DNA of 64,000 nt, taken from Oceanibium sediminis (GTDB lineage Bacteria; Pseudomonadota; Alphaproteobacteria; Rhodobacterales; Rhodobacteraceae). Below the pieces are notes generated by a model. That model saw only the letters and a list, made by a program, of their open reading frames with translations, searched no databases and was not told the origin of the DNA. Position 1 is the stretch's first letter. Each line of letters starts with the position of its first letter. Both the position numbers and the translations under genes were made by a program. Below, in pieces: positions 18,660 to 26,692 of this stretch. The DNA lies in contig NZ_QGNX01000005.1 in the NCBI RefSeq assembly GCF_003265325.1, positions 124,001-188,000 on the forward strand. Direction: 5' to 3'.

Positions 18660-19441
18660 GCCTCTCCGACCGCCAGGACATGATACTGGCCCTGCTGCGC
18701 CAGCAGGGCGAGGTGGTGGTCGACGACCTGGCCTCGCGCCTGCAAACGACGCCGCAGACCATCCGCAAGGACCTTCGCGCGCTGGCGCGGCACGGCTACG
18801 CGACACGGTTCCACGGCGGCGCCACGCTGCGGCCGGGGCAGGTCTATCTTGACTACGACACCCGGGCGCGGGTGGCCGCCGGGGCGAAGCAGATGATCGG
18901 GGTGGCGGCGGCGCGGATGCTGCCGCGCGGCGCCACGGTGTTTCTGAACGCCGGCACCACGACCGAGGCGGTGGCCCGCGCCCTGACCGGCAACCACCGT
19001 CTCAGCGTCATCACCGACAGTGTTCATATCGCCGATATCCTGCGGAAATTGCCTGAAGTTTCGGTCATTATCGCGGGCGGCGCCGTGCGCGGGGCCGATG
19101 GCGCCGTGGTGGGCGCGGCCGCCGTTTCCTTCCTGGAACAGTTCCGCGTCGATTATGCGCTGATCGGCGCTGCGGCGATCACGGCGGACGGCGACCTGAT
19201 GGATTACGACCTGGACGAGGTGATGGTGGCGCGGACGATGATCCGCAATGCCCGCGACGCCTTCCTGCTGGCGGACGGCTCCAAGTTCGGGGTCAACGCC
19301 CCGGTTCGGGTGGCGCATCTGTCCGACACCACGGCCCTGATCACCGATCGCTGCGAGAGTGCGGCCATTCGCGAGCTGTGCGAAACCCACGGCGTGGACC
19401 TGCAGGAGCTTTCGAGTCCATCGGGCGCGAACCCCGGCTGA
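18647..19441 (+). CDS. DeoR/GlpR family transcriptional regulator
   Basis: Cytoplasmic repressor of 264 residues. N-terminal DeoR helix-turn-helix (residues about 5-60: SDRQDMILALLRQQG, VDDLASRLQTTPQTIRKDLRAL, HGGATL) followed by a DeoRC sugar-phosphate-binding domain with FLNAGTTTEAVARAL. The ATG at 18647 is chosen over an upstream TTG because it fits the family N-terminus. It precedes the TRAP genes, so it probably controls the TRAP-kinase-aldolase region in response to a phosphorylated sugar. E. coli CsqR/YihW of the sulfoquinovose locus belongs to the same family. Confidence 0.9.
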   Translation: MNSESLSDRQDMILALLRQQGEVVVDDLASRLQTTPQTIRKDLRALARHGYATRFHGGATLRPGQVYLDYDTRARVAAGAKQMIGVAAARMLPRGATVFLNAGTTTEAVARALTGNHRLSVITDSVHIADILRKLPEVSVIIAGGAVRGADGAVVGAAAVSFLEQFRVDYALIGAAAITADGDLMDYDLDEVMVARTMIRNARDAFLLADGSKFGVNAPVRVAHLSDTTALITDRCESAAIRELCETHGVDLQELSSPSGANPG

Positions 19442-19541
19442 CAGCGGGGTTGACAGGTGCGTTCGATTTCCGTCAGCATCCGAAACCAGCGTGACCGCCA
19501 AGGCGCAGAACCTGCGGCACTTCAGATGGGATGGAACGCCG

Positions 19542-20132
19542 ATGATGATCTTGTGGGGGCCGCTGCGCCTTCTGACCGCGATCAACAGCACGCTCTTGAG
19601 TATCGGACGCTTCCTGGCCTGGGTCGCGCTGGCGCTGATGGTGTTGGCGATCCTGGCGCAGGTGTTCTTCAGATACGTCCTTGGTGACGCGCTCAACTGG
19701 TCCGAGGAACTGGCCCGTTTCCTGATGCTCTGGATGACAGGGCTGATCGCGCCCTCAGCCTATCGCTGGGGCGGGTTCGTCTCGATCGACATGTTGCCGC
19801 AGGCGCTGTCGCACGTGACGGGGACGATCCTGAACCTGGTGCTGCTGTCCGTCGCCATGGTGGTGCTCGTCGTCGGAGTATCCCTTGGATATTCCGAGGT
19901 GACGGGCTTTGCCGGCAAATTCGCCAGCCCCTCGCTGAAAGTGCCGCTGTCGCTGGTGGGGGGCGCGGATATTAAGGTGCTCAAGGCCTACATGATGGCC
20001 TCGCTTTTGGTGTGCATGGTTCTGATGTTCATGGTGAACATAGAGTTGATGCTGCGCGCCCTGATCGGGCTGCTGGATCCGGACGCCGATCTGCCGCGCG
20101 ATCCGGCGATGATCGCAGCGGGGTCGGACTGA
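19542..20132 (+). CDS. TRAP transporter small permease (DctQ type)
   Basis: Inner-membrane DctQ-type subunit of 196 residues with four hydrophobic segments and the family motif FFRYVLGDALNWSEELARFLMLWMT (about residues 40-64) carrying the W-SEE-R signature. The in-frame opening extends upstream, but ATGATG at 19542 starts directly before the first hydrophobic segment. Its stop overlaps the DctM start by one base. A TTGACA at 19450-19455 in the gap after deoR could be a -35 element. Confidence 0.88.
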   Translation: MMILWGPLRLLTAINSTLLSIGRFLAWVALALMVLAILAQVFFRYVLGDALNWSEELARFLMLWMTGLIAPSAYRWGGFVSIDMLPQALSHVTGTILNLVLLSVAMVVLVVGVSLGYSEVTGFAGKFASPSLKVPLSLVGGADIKVLKAYMMASLLVCMVLMFMVNIELMLRALIGLLDPDADLPRDPAMIAAGSD

Positions 20133-21616
20133 TGCTTATCTGGTTCCTGCCGATCTTCCTTGTCCTGCTGATGATCGGGATGCCGGTCTTCTTCGGGTTG
20201 CTGGCCGCGCCCGGCGTTCTGCTGTGGCTGGACGGGCAGGAACGGAACCTGATCACGCTGTATCGCAACGTCTACAACGGGATGGACAGCTTTCCGCTGA
20301 TGGCGCTGCCGTTCTTCATGCTGGCGGGCGAGCTGATGAACCGGGGCGGCATCACGATGCGGCTGGTGGAATTCAGCCAGGCGATCATGGGGCACCTGCG
20401 CGGCGGGCTGGCGCATGTGAACATCCTCAGCTCGATCCTGTTCGCGGGCCTGTCGGGCTCGGCCGTCGCCGATACCTCGGCGCTTGGCTCCACGCTGATC
20501 CCGGCGATGGAGAAGAACGGCTACACGCGCCGCTTTGCCGCGGCGATCACCGCGGCGAGTTCGGTCATCGGGCCGATCATCCCGCCCTCGGGCATCATGA
20601 TCATCTATGCCTACGTGATGGGCGAGAGTGTCGCCGCTCTGTTCCTGGCTGGGATCGTGCCGGGCATCATGGTGGGCGTCGGCCTGATGATCATGGTACG
20701 CTTGTTGGCAGACCGCTACGACCTGCCGAAGGCCGAGCGGATCGTGCGCAAGGGCCAGACCGTCAGCCCGGTCGAGAACCTGATCGCGCGCATCCTCGCG
20801 CGGATCAATTTCGTGGGGATCCTCTGGGGGATCTACACGCTGCTGTCCTCCAGCCTCGACATGGAGCGGGCCCCGGCACTTTCGACGCTGGCGGTCTTCG
20901 CCGTGGTGACGGAGCTGTTCTTCCGCGCCATGCGCCGCCGCATGTCAGAGGATATCCGCATCGTCTACAAGCGCGCCGTGGTGCCCCTGCAGACGCCGAT
21001 CATCATCCTTGGCGGGATCCTCGTCGGCGTCTTCACGCCGACCGAGGCGAGCGTGATCGCGGTCGCCTACGCGATCCTGATCAGCTTCTTCATCCTGCGC
21101 TCGATGAAGCTGGGGGACTTGCCGGGCATCCTGAAGAAGTCCGCGCTCGGCTCCTCCACCGTGCTGTTGCTGGTAGGGGCGGCGGTCGCGTTCAAGACGG
21201 TTGTCTCGCTTTCCTACGCGCCGCAGATCCTGGCGGATTTCATCCTGTCGCTCAGCGAAAACCCCTACACGCTGCTGTTCCTGATCAACCTGCTTCTGTT
21301 CATCGTGGGCATGTTCCTGGATGCAGGGCCCGCGATCATCATCCTCGGCCCGATCCTTGGCCCCATCTTCGTCGACATCGGCGTGCACCCGGTGCATTTC
21401 GCCATCATCATGTCGGTGAACCTGACCGTGGGGCTGGCGACGCCGCCCATGGGGCTTGTGCTGTTCGTGGCGAGTTCGGTGTCAGGCGAAAAGGTCGAGA
21501 CCATCTCGAAAGCGATCCTGCCTTTCCTGGCGGTGGAGGTCCTGGTGATCTTCCTGATCACCTACATCCCGGCGATTTCCTTGACGGTGCCAAGGCTCAC
21601 TGGCTTCATTCAATGA
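20132..21616 (+). CDS. TRAP transporter large permease (DctM type)
   Basis: Ion-coupled permease of 494 residues, 12 or so membrane segments. Family motifs: MLAGELMNRGGITMRLVEF, SSILFAGLSGSAVADTSALGS, GYTRRFAAAITAASSVIGPIIPPS, and near the C-terminus SVNLTVGLATPPMGLVLFVAS. Couples sodium or proton flow to import of the ligand held by the binding protein encoded next. The gene order Q-M-P, with the binding protein last, differs from the P-Q-M order of the second TRAP system at 40998. Confidence 0.94.
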   Translation: MLIWFLPIFLVLLMIGMPVFFGLLAAPGVLLWLDGQERNLITLYRNVYNGMDSFPLMALPFFMLAGELMNRGGITMRLVEFSQAIMGHLRGGLAHVNILSSILFAGLSGSAVADTSALGSTLIPAMEKNGYTRRFAAAITAASSVIGPIIPPSGIMIIYAYVMGESVAALFLAGIVPGIMVGVGLMIMVRLLADRYDLPKAERIVRKGQTVSPVENLIARILARINFVGILWGIYTLLSSSLDMERAPALSTLAVFAVVTELFFRAMRRRMSEDIRIVYKRAVVPLQTPIIILGGILVGVFTPTEASVIAVAYAILISFFILRSMKLGDLPGILKKSALGSSTVLLLVGAAVAFKTVVSLSYAPQILADFILSLSENPYTLLFLINLLLFIVGMFLDAGPAIIILGPILGPIFVDIGVHPVHFAIIMSVNLTVGLATPPMGLVLFVASSVSGEKVETISKAILPFLAVEVLVIFLITYIPAISLTVPRLTGFIQ

Positions 21617-21681
21617 CGATGACACACGCATGTCATACGCAAAACTTACGTAAAACAGACCGATCAAGAGGAGGAAAACGG

Positions 21682-22743
21682 ATGCGGTTCCAAACAGCGA
21701 TCAAGACGCTTGCCATCGCGGCGATGCTGACTGCCGGCGTGGCCCAGGCGCAGGATTTCACGATCCGTGCGACGGCCAACGCGAACGAGAATGACGAGGA
21801 CGCCGACGGCCTCAACGTCTTCAAGCAGTATGTCGAGGCGGCGTCCAACGGCGCCATCGGGGTCGAGGTGTTCATGGGCACACAACTTTGCTCGAACGGG
21901 ACGGAGTGCGTGTCCGGCGTCGCCGACGGCTCGATCGACGTCTATATCTCCACCTCCGGCGGGACGGCGGGAATCTTCCCCTTCGTCCAGGTGCTCGACC
22001 TGCCGTACCTGATGGCGGATGACCGGGTAGCCGAGGCGGTGCTCGCCAACGGCTCGACCTTCATGAAGACGATGCAGAAGATGGTGATGGACGCGTCTGG
22101 CGGGGCGGTCCGGCTGATGACCATCGGCAACACCGGCGGCTGGCGGAACTTCGCCAACACCGAGCGGCGGGTGCAGAAGCCCGAGGACCTGGCCGGGCTG
22201 AAGATCCGCACCGTGGTCGCCGATCTGCCCCAGGTGCTGGTCAAGGCGCTTGGCGCGTCGCCCACCCCCATCCCCTGGCCCGAGTTGTTCACCAGCTTCC
22301 AGACCGGGGTTGTCGAGGGGTCCAAGAACGGCATCACCGATATCATGGGCATGAAGTTCCCCGATGCCGGCTTGCAGTATCTGACGCTGGACGGGCACGC
22401 CTACATGGGCGCGCTGTGGTTCATGAACAACGAGAAGTTCATGTCCATGCCGCCGGAGCTGCGCAAGGTCGTGGTCGACGGGTTCTACCAGCTTCAGCAG
22501 GCCACCTTCGCCTCGCCCAAGCGCAAGTCGATTCAGGCCTACGAGGATTTCGTCGCCGGTGGCGGGGATCTTTACGTGCCGACGCCCGAGGAAAAGGCCG
22601 CCTTCGCCGCCGCGGCAGAGCCCGTCTATGACTGGTTCAAGGAAAATGTCGACGGCGGAGAGGAGATCTTCGAGGCGATCACCGCCGCCGTGGCCGAGGC
22701 CGAGGCCGAGATCAACGAGATCTACGAAGCCGAGTTGAACTGA
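21682..22743 (+). CDS. TRAP transporter substrate-binding protein (DctP family)
   Basis: Periplasmic DctP-family binding protein of 353 residues with a cleavable signal peptide (MRFQTAIKTLAIAAMLTAGVAQAQ). Typical features: SNGAIGVEVFMG, LKIRTVVADLPQVLVKALGASPTPIPWPELFTSFQTGVVEG (residues about 170-215) with the conserved carboxylate-contacting Arg in KIRT. A strong site AAGAGGAGG precedes the ATG at 21682. The ligand is unknown; TRAP systems carry organic acids and, in some bacteria, sulfonates such as isethionate, which fits the sulfosugar idea for this region but does not prove it. Confidence 0.93.
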   Translation: MRFQTAIKTLAIAAMLTAGVAQAQDFTIRATANANENDEDADGLNVFKQYVEAASNGAIGVEVFMGTQLCSNGTECVSGVADGSIDVYISTSGGTAGIFPFVQVLDLPYLMADDRVAEAVLANGSTFMKTMQKMVMDASGGAVRLMTIGNTGGWRNFANTERRVQKPEDLAGLKIRTVVADLPQVLVKALGASPTPIPWPELFTSFQTGVVEGSKNGITDIMGMKFPDAGLQYLTLDGHAYMGALWFMNNEKFMSMPPELRKVVVDGFYQLQQATFASPKRKSIQAYEDFVAGGGDLYVPTPEEKAAFAAAAEPVYDWFKENVDGGEEIFEAITAAVAEAEAEINEIYEAELN

Positions 22744-22749
22744 GCACAC

Positions 22750-22783
22750 CTTCGGGGTCGCTGCTGTTGGGGCGGCCCCGAAG
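22750..22783 (+). terminator. Hairpin after the TRAP binding-protein gene
   Basis: Eight-base perfect stem CTTCGGGG (22750-22757) and CCCCGAAG (22776-22783) with an 18-base loop, 7 bases after the stop. There is no T tract, so termination efficiency is uncertain; it may instead protect the 3' end of the message. Confidence 0.45.
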
Positions 22784-22994
22784 CCCCTGCACGTGGAAAG
22801 CCCCTAGGGGCGCGATGCCAGACCAACGATAGCATGGGCCTGCGTCTTGTGCGGCGACGAACCCTTCGCCCCACTGGTCGCCGGCTAACCAAACCCCAAT
22901 CCGCCGCCAGAGCGGTGTGTCCTTGCGGAAGTAGACGATGCGATTGTCCAGCCATATCCCGACCTTGCGGCCCCTGCGGCCCGCCGGGAGCACG

Positions 22995-23474
22995 CTATTC
23001 GAAGGGGAACAGCCAGACGCGGTAATCTTCGAGCAGGATATTGGCCTGCGCGATCTGCTCGGGCGTCATCTTCTTCACCACCTCTTCGCGGCTGATCGCG
23101 GCGTCCGGATCGCCGCCGATGGTGGAAAGCTCGTACCACAGAAGCGCGCGCACGAGGTCCGGGGCGGGCATCCCGCGCCCCACCTCGTAGTACCAGCCGA
23201 CGCCCGATTGCGCGCCGGGATGCCCCTTCATGGCGGAGCGCAGGTACCACTCGAAGGCGCGCACGTCGTCCCGCTCCACGCCCAGGCCCATCGCGTACAT
23301 CACGCCGATCAGCTCCTCCGCGTCGGCGTTGCCCGCGCGCGCCGCTGGCCAGAGTTCCTCGTAGGCCTGCTCGAAATGCCCCGCCTCCATCAGGTCGCGC
23401 GCTTCGCCGATGTCGGCTTTCGCGCCAAGGGGCAGCAACAGCAGGGGCAGGATGCAAAGCAAACGTCGGGTCAT
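22995..23474 (-). CDS. Secreted Sel1-repeat protein
   Basis: 159-residue protein with a signal peptide (MTRRLLCILPLLLLPLGAKA) and Sel1-like helical repeats, clearest at AEELIGVMYAMGLGVERDDVRAFEWYLRSA and AQSGVGWYYEVGRGM. Sel1 proteins are scaffolds for protein interaction in the periplasm or outside. GGAGG six bases upstream fixes the start. It is divergent from the di-haem peroxidase, and the two start regions overlap; it is the only - strand gene inside the catabolic cluster. Confidence 0.85.
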   Translation of the reverse strand: MTRRLLCILPLLLLPLGAKADIGEARDLMEAGHFEQAYEELWPAARAGNADAEELIGVMYAMGLGVERDDVRAFEWYLRSAMKGHPGAQSGVGWYYEVGRGMPAPDLVRALLWYELSTIGGDPDAAISREEVVKKMTPEQIAQANILLEDYRVWLFPFE

Positions 23475-24788
23475 GGGCGGGCCTCCTTCATCGGGGCAGT
23501 CTGCCTGCTGATCGGCATCGCCTCAACCGGCTATGCGCAGGAACGGCTGACGGCGGACGACTTCCACCCCGTAAACCCGAAGGCGGCGGCGGTGGGGCAG
23601 TTGCTGTTCTACGATCCGATCCTGTCGGGCAACCGCAACATTTCCTGCGCTACATGCCATCACCCGGACCACGGCACCGGCGACGGGCTGTCGCTGGGCA
23701 TCGGGCAGGGGGGGGCCGGCCTTGGCCCGAAGCGGCGCGCTGGGCCGGGCGCGGTGCAAAAGCGCATTCCGCGCAACGCGCCAGCCCTTTGGAACCTTGG
23801 GGCGAAGGAAGTCGAGGTGCTGTTCCACGACGGCCGCCTTTCCGTGTCGGACGTCTGGGGCACCGGCTTTGACACCCCGGCAGAGGAATACCTGCCCCTC
23901 GGGCTGAAGACCCCGCTGGCGGCACAGGCGCTGTTCCCGCTGATCGCGCGCTTCGAAATGGCCGGCGCCCGCGAGGATAACGAGATTTCCCGCGCCGCCC
24001 GACGCCGCTTTCAGGAGGCATGGCCACTGGTTGCCAAGCGGGTGCGTAACATTCCCGAATACGCGGCGATGCTCAGCGACGCCTATCCCGGGATTGCCGC
24101 GCCGGGCGATATCGACATCACCCATATCGCCAACGCCCTGGCCGATTTCATGAACGCCGAGTTCCAGAGCTTCGACAGTCCCTGGGACGCGTGGCTGGCC
24201 GGCGACAAATCCGCGCTGAGCGCCAAGGCCGACGCCGGGCGCGCCCTGTTCTTCGGTAAGGCGGGCTGCGCGGAGTGCCATTCCGGCGCGCTGTTCACGG
24301 ATCAGCGTTTCCACGCCCTGGCGCTGCCCCAGTTCGGCCCCGGCCGCACGCGCCTGTTCGACCCGATCCCGCGCGACGTGGGCCGCATGGCAGAAAGCGA
24401 CCGGATCGAGGACGCCTATCGCTTCCGCACCCCGTCCTTGCGCAACGTGGCGCTGAGTGCGCCCTATGGGCACAACGGCGCTTATGCCACGCTGGAAGGG
24501 ATCATCCGCCACCACCTGCGCCCGGCCAGCGCCCTTGCGACCTGGAATAAGGCGCAGGTCGTGCTGCCGCCCATCGAAGGCATCAGCAAGATCGACTTCA
24601 TCGCGCTGAGCGACACCCGGGAAAGGGCCCGGCTGCGCGCGCGAATCGACATCGCCCCGCCGCGCATGGATGATGCCGAGGTCGCCGCGCTGGTCGCCTT
24701 CCTCCGTGCGCTGACCGGGACCGACAGCGTCAAGGGCCGCCTTGGCGTGCCCGAGCAGGTGCCCAGCGGGCTGGAGGTCGACAGATGA
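23452..24788 (+). CDS. Di-haem cytochrome c peroxidase/MauG-family protein (start region possibly frameshifted)
   Basis: Periplasmic di-haem protein of about 440 residues. Two haem-binding CXXCH sites are visible: CATCH followed by HPDHGTGDG, and CAECH followed by SGALFTDQRFH, with the late YGHNGAYATLEG motif. Such proteins reduce hydrogen peroxide or modify partner proteins. The mature frame has no ATG, GTG or TTG before the signal-like segment SFIGAVCLLIGIASTGYAQ. ATGs at 23452 and 23473 are in another frame; one extra base near 23480 would join MQSKRRVMGG to that segment and make a good signal peptide. Its stop overlaps the kinase start (ATGA), so the two are coupled. Confidence 0.75.
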
Positions 24789-25666
24789 CAAAGGTTCTGG
24801 TCTGCGGTTCTGCCGTGATCGACATGGTCTTCGATGTTCCGGCGTTTCCCGACAGTGCCGAGAAGTACCAGGCGACCGACGCGCGGATCGTTGGCGGCGG
24901 CTGTGCGGGAAACGCGGCGGTGGCCATAGCGCGCCTTGGCGGGCAGGCGGTTCTGGCCGCGCGCGCCGGGCAGGACCTGATCGGGGACATGACCCGCGCC
25001 GATCTGACCCGCGAAGGGGTTGATGCGGCGCTTTGGGAAACCTCGGCCAACGGGCGTTCGGCGTTTTCGTCGATCCTTGTCGATCCATCGGGGGAACGTC
25101 AGATCGTGGCGTTTCGCGGCGCTGGCCTGCCGCGGCGTCTGGGTCGCCCCCTCGTCCGTGCGGACGCCGTGCTGACCGACACTCGCTGGCCCGAGGCGGC
25201 GGCGCAGGTGCTGTGCCACGCCCGGGAACTGGGGGTGCCCGGCGTGTTGGACGGCGAAGCGCCGGTGGACCCGGAGTTGCTGGCGCTGGCCACTCACGTC
25301 GCCTTTTCCGCCCAGGGGTTGCGGGATTTCGCGGGCACCGATGACAAGGTCGCGGCGCTTAAGCGGGTTGCGCCGCAAACCGATGCTTGGGTCTGCGTCA
25401 CTGATGGGCCCAACGGGGTCACCTGGCTTGAGAACGGCACCGTCTGCCACGCCGCCGCGCCTGAAATCACGCCCGTGGACACGCTCGGGGCCGGGGATGT
25501 CTGGCACGGCGCGTTCACCCTTGCCCTGGCCGAAGGCACGCCGCTGCCCGAGGCGGTCATTTTCGCCACCGCCGCCGCCACGCTGAAATGCCTGACGCCC
25601 GGCGGGCGTTCCGGCGCACCGGACCGGGTGGCCACGCTCGAATTCATCGAAAGGATGCAGAACTGA
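24785..25666 (+). CDS. PfkB family sugar kinase, YihV (6-deoxy-6-sulfofructose kinase)-like
   Basis: Cytoplasmic ribokinase-family kinase of 293 residues. VGGGCAGNAAVAIARLGG (36-53) and DTLGAGDVWHG (232-242, catalytic D238) are intact. From memory, its layout follows E. coli YihV closely: EKYQA with K27, TDTRW with R134, LDGEAP, HVAFSAQGL and LKCLTPGGRSGAPD all have YihV counterparts. I recall K27 and R138 of YihV as sulfonate contacts; the equivalents are present, but the Asn at YihV 109 appears to be Ala here. Likely reaction: ATP-dependent phosphorylation of a ketose at O1, feeding the aldolase next door. Substrate is inferred. Confidence 0.8.
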   Translation: MTKVLVCGSAVIDMVFDVPAFPDSAEKYQATDARIVGGGCAGNAAVAIARLGGQAVLAARAGQDLIGDMTRADLTREGVDAALWETSANGRSAFSSILVDPSGERQIVAFRGAGLPRRLGRPLVRADAVLTDTRWPEAAAQVLCHARELGVPGVLDGEAPVDPELLALATHVAFSAQGLRDFAGTDDKVAALKRVAPQTDAWVCVTDGPNGVTWLENGTVCHAAAPEITPVDTLGAGDVWHGAFTLALAEGTPLPEAVIFATAAATLKCLTPGGRSGAPDRVATLEFIERMQN

Positions 25667-26688
25667 TGCAACTCTCAGCCGGAAAACTCTGGGGCATGCG
25701 CCGGATGGCCGATGCCAACGGGCGTTTCAAGATGACCGCCGTGGACCAGCGCCCGCCGATAAAGGGCCCGATCGCAAAGCACCACGGCACGGAGGAAGCC
25801 CCCTGGCAGGACGTCGCCCGGTTCAAGACGCTGCTGGTGGAGACACTTCAGGACGCCTCCTCCGCGATGCTGCTGGACCCGCATTACGCGATTCCCATGG
25901 GGCTGGACCGGTTTTCGCCCACCAAGGGGCTGATCGTGACGCTGGAGGACAGCCTGTTTCACGAGACCGACGGCGGGCGTACCTCGTCGCAGATCGACGA
26001 CTGGTCGGTGGAAAAGATCAAGCGCATGGGCGGGGACGCGGTGAAGGTGCTGGCCTGGTACCGCCCCGACGCCAGCGCCGACGTCTGCCGCGCGCAGCAG
26101 GACTACACCAAGGCCATTGGCGAGGCCTGCGCGCGCTACGACATCCCCTTCCTGTTCGAACTTCTGGTCTACCCCCTGAAGGGGGACGCGGACCAGACCA
26201 AGGACTACGTGGAAATGCAGGGCAAGCGTGCCGACCACGTGCTGCAATCGGTGGAGGAGTTCGCCAAGCCCGACTACGGCGTCGATGTCTTCAAGCTGGA
26301 AAGCCCGGTGAACGCGGCGGATGCGGACGGCTCGGCGTCCGTTCAGGCGGTGTTTGACGAAATGGGCCGCCTGTCGGGGCGGCCCTGGGTCATGCTGTCC
26401 GCCGGGGCGGGAAAGCCGGAGTTCCGTGCGATCTTGGAACATGCCTATGCGGCGGGGGCCTCGGGCTACCTGGCCGGGCGCGCGATCTGGCTGGACGCTT
26501 TCGGCAAGTACCCCGATTGGGCCGCGATGGAGGCGGACCTGCGCGGTGAGGCGAACGCCTACATGGCCGACCTGAACGCGCTGACCGATGCAAAGGCGCT
26601 GCCCTGGCAGGACCACCCGCTGTTCGGGGGCAAGGCCGGGATCACCCCCGCCGACGCCAGCTTCCGCCACGTCTACGAAGGAATGTGA
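25666..26688 (+). CDS. LacD-like class I aldolase (tagatose-bisphosphate/sulfofructose-phosphate aldolase family)
   Basis: TIM-barrel aldolase of 340 residues. Seen: MTAVDQRPPIKG, SSAMLLDPHYA, MGGDAVKVLAWYRPD, the probable Schiff-base K210 in DVFKLESPVN, and AGASGYLAGRAIW. The lysine context is closer to LacD than to E. coli YihT, and the chain is longer than YihT (about 290). It would split a ketose 1-phosphate (or bisphosphate) into dihydroxyacetone phosphate and an aldehyde. The ATG overlaps the kinase TGA by one base, so kinase and aldolase are tightly coupled. Confidence 0.85.
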   Translation: MQLSAGKLWGMRRMADANGRFKMTAVDQRPPIKGPIAKHHGTEEAPWQDVARFKTLLVETLQDASSAMLLDPHYAIPMGLDRFSPTKGLIVTLEDSLFHETDGGRTSSQIDDWSVEKIKRMGGDAVKVLAWYRPDASADVCRAQQDYTKAIGEACARYDIPFLFELLVYPLKGDADQTKDYVEMQGKRADHVLQSVEEFAKPDYGVDVFKLESPVNAADADGSASVQAVFDEMGRLSGRPWVMLSAGAGKPEFRAILEHAYAAGASGYLAGRAIWLDAFGKYPDWAAMEADLRGEANAYMADLNALTDAKALPWQDHPLFGGKAGITPADASFRHVYEGM

Positions 26689-26692
26689 TCCC

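Noticed and set aside
20224-21681. Upstream extension of the TRAP binding-protein frame through dctM
   Set aside because: It overlaps dctM in another frame; the signal peptide and strong ribosome site set the start at 21682.
22712-22993. A 93-codon - strand frame between the TRAP and Sel1 genes
   Set aside because: It overlaps the end of the TRAP binding-protein gene, shows no recognised motif and has no clear ribosome site; kept out of the annotation but could be a decayed gene.
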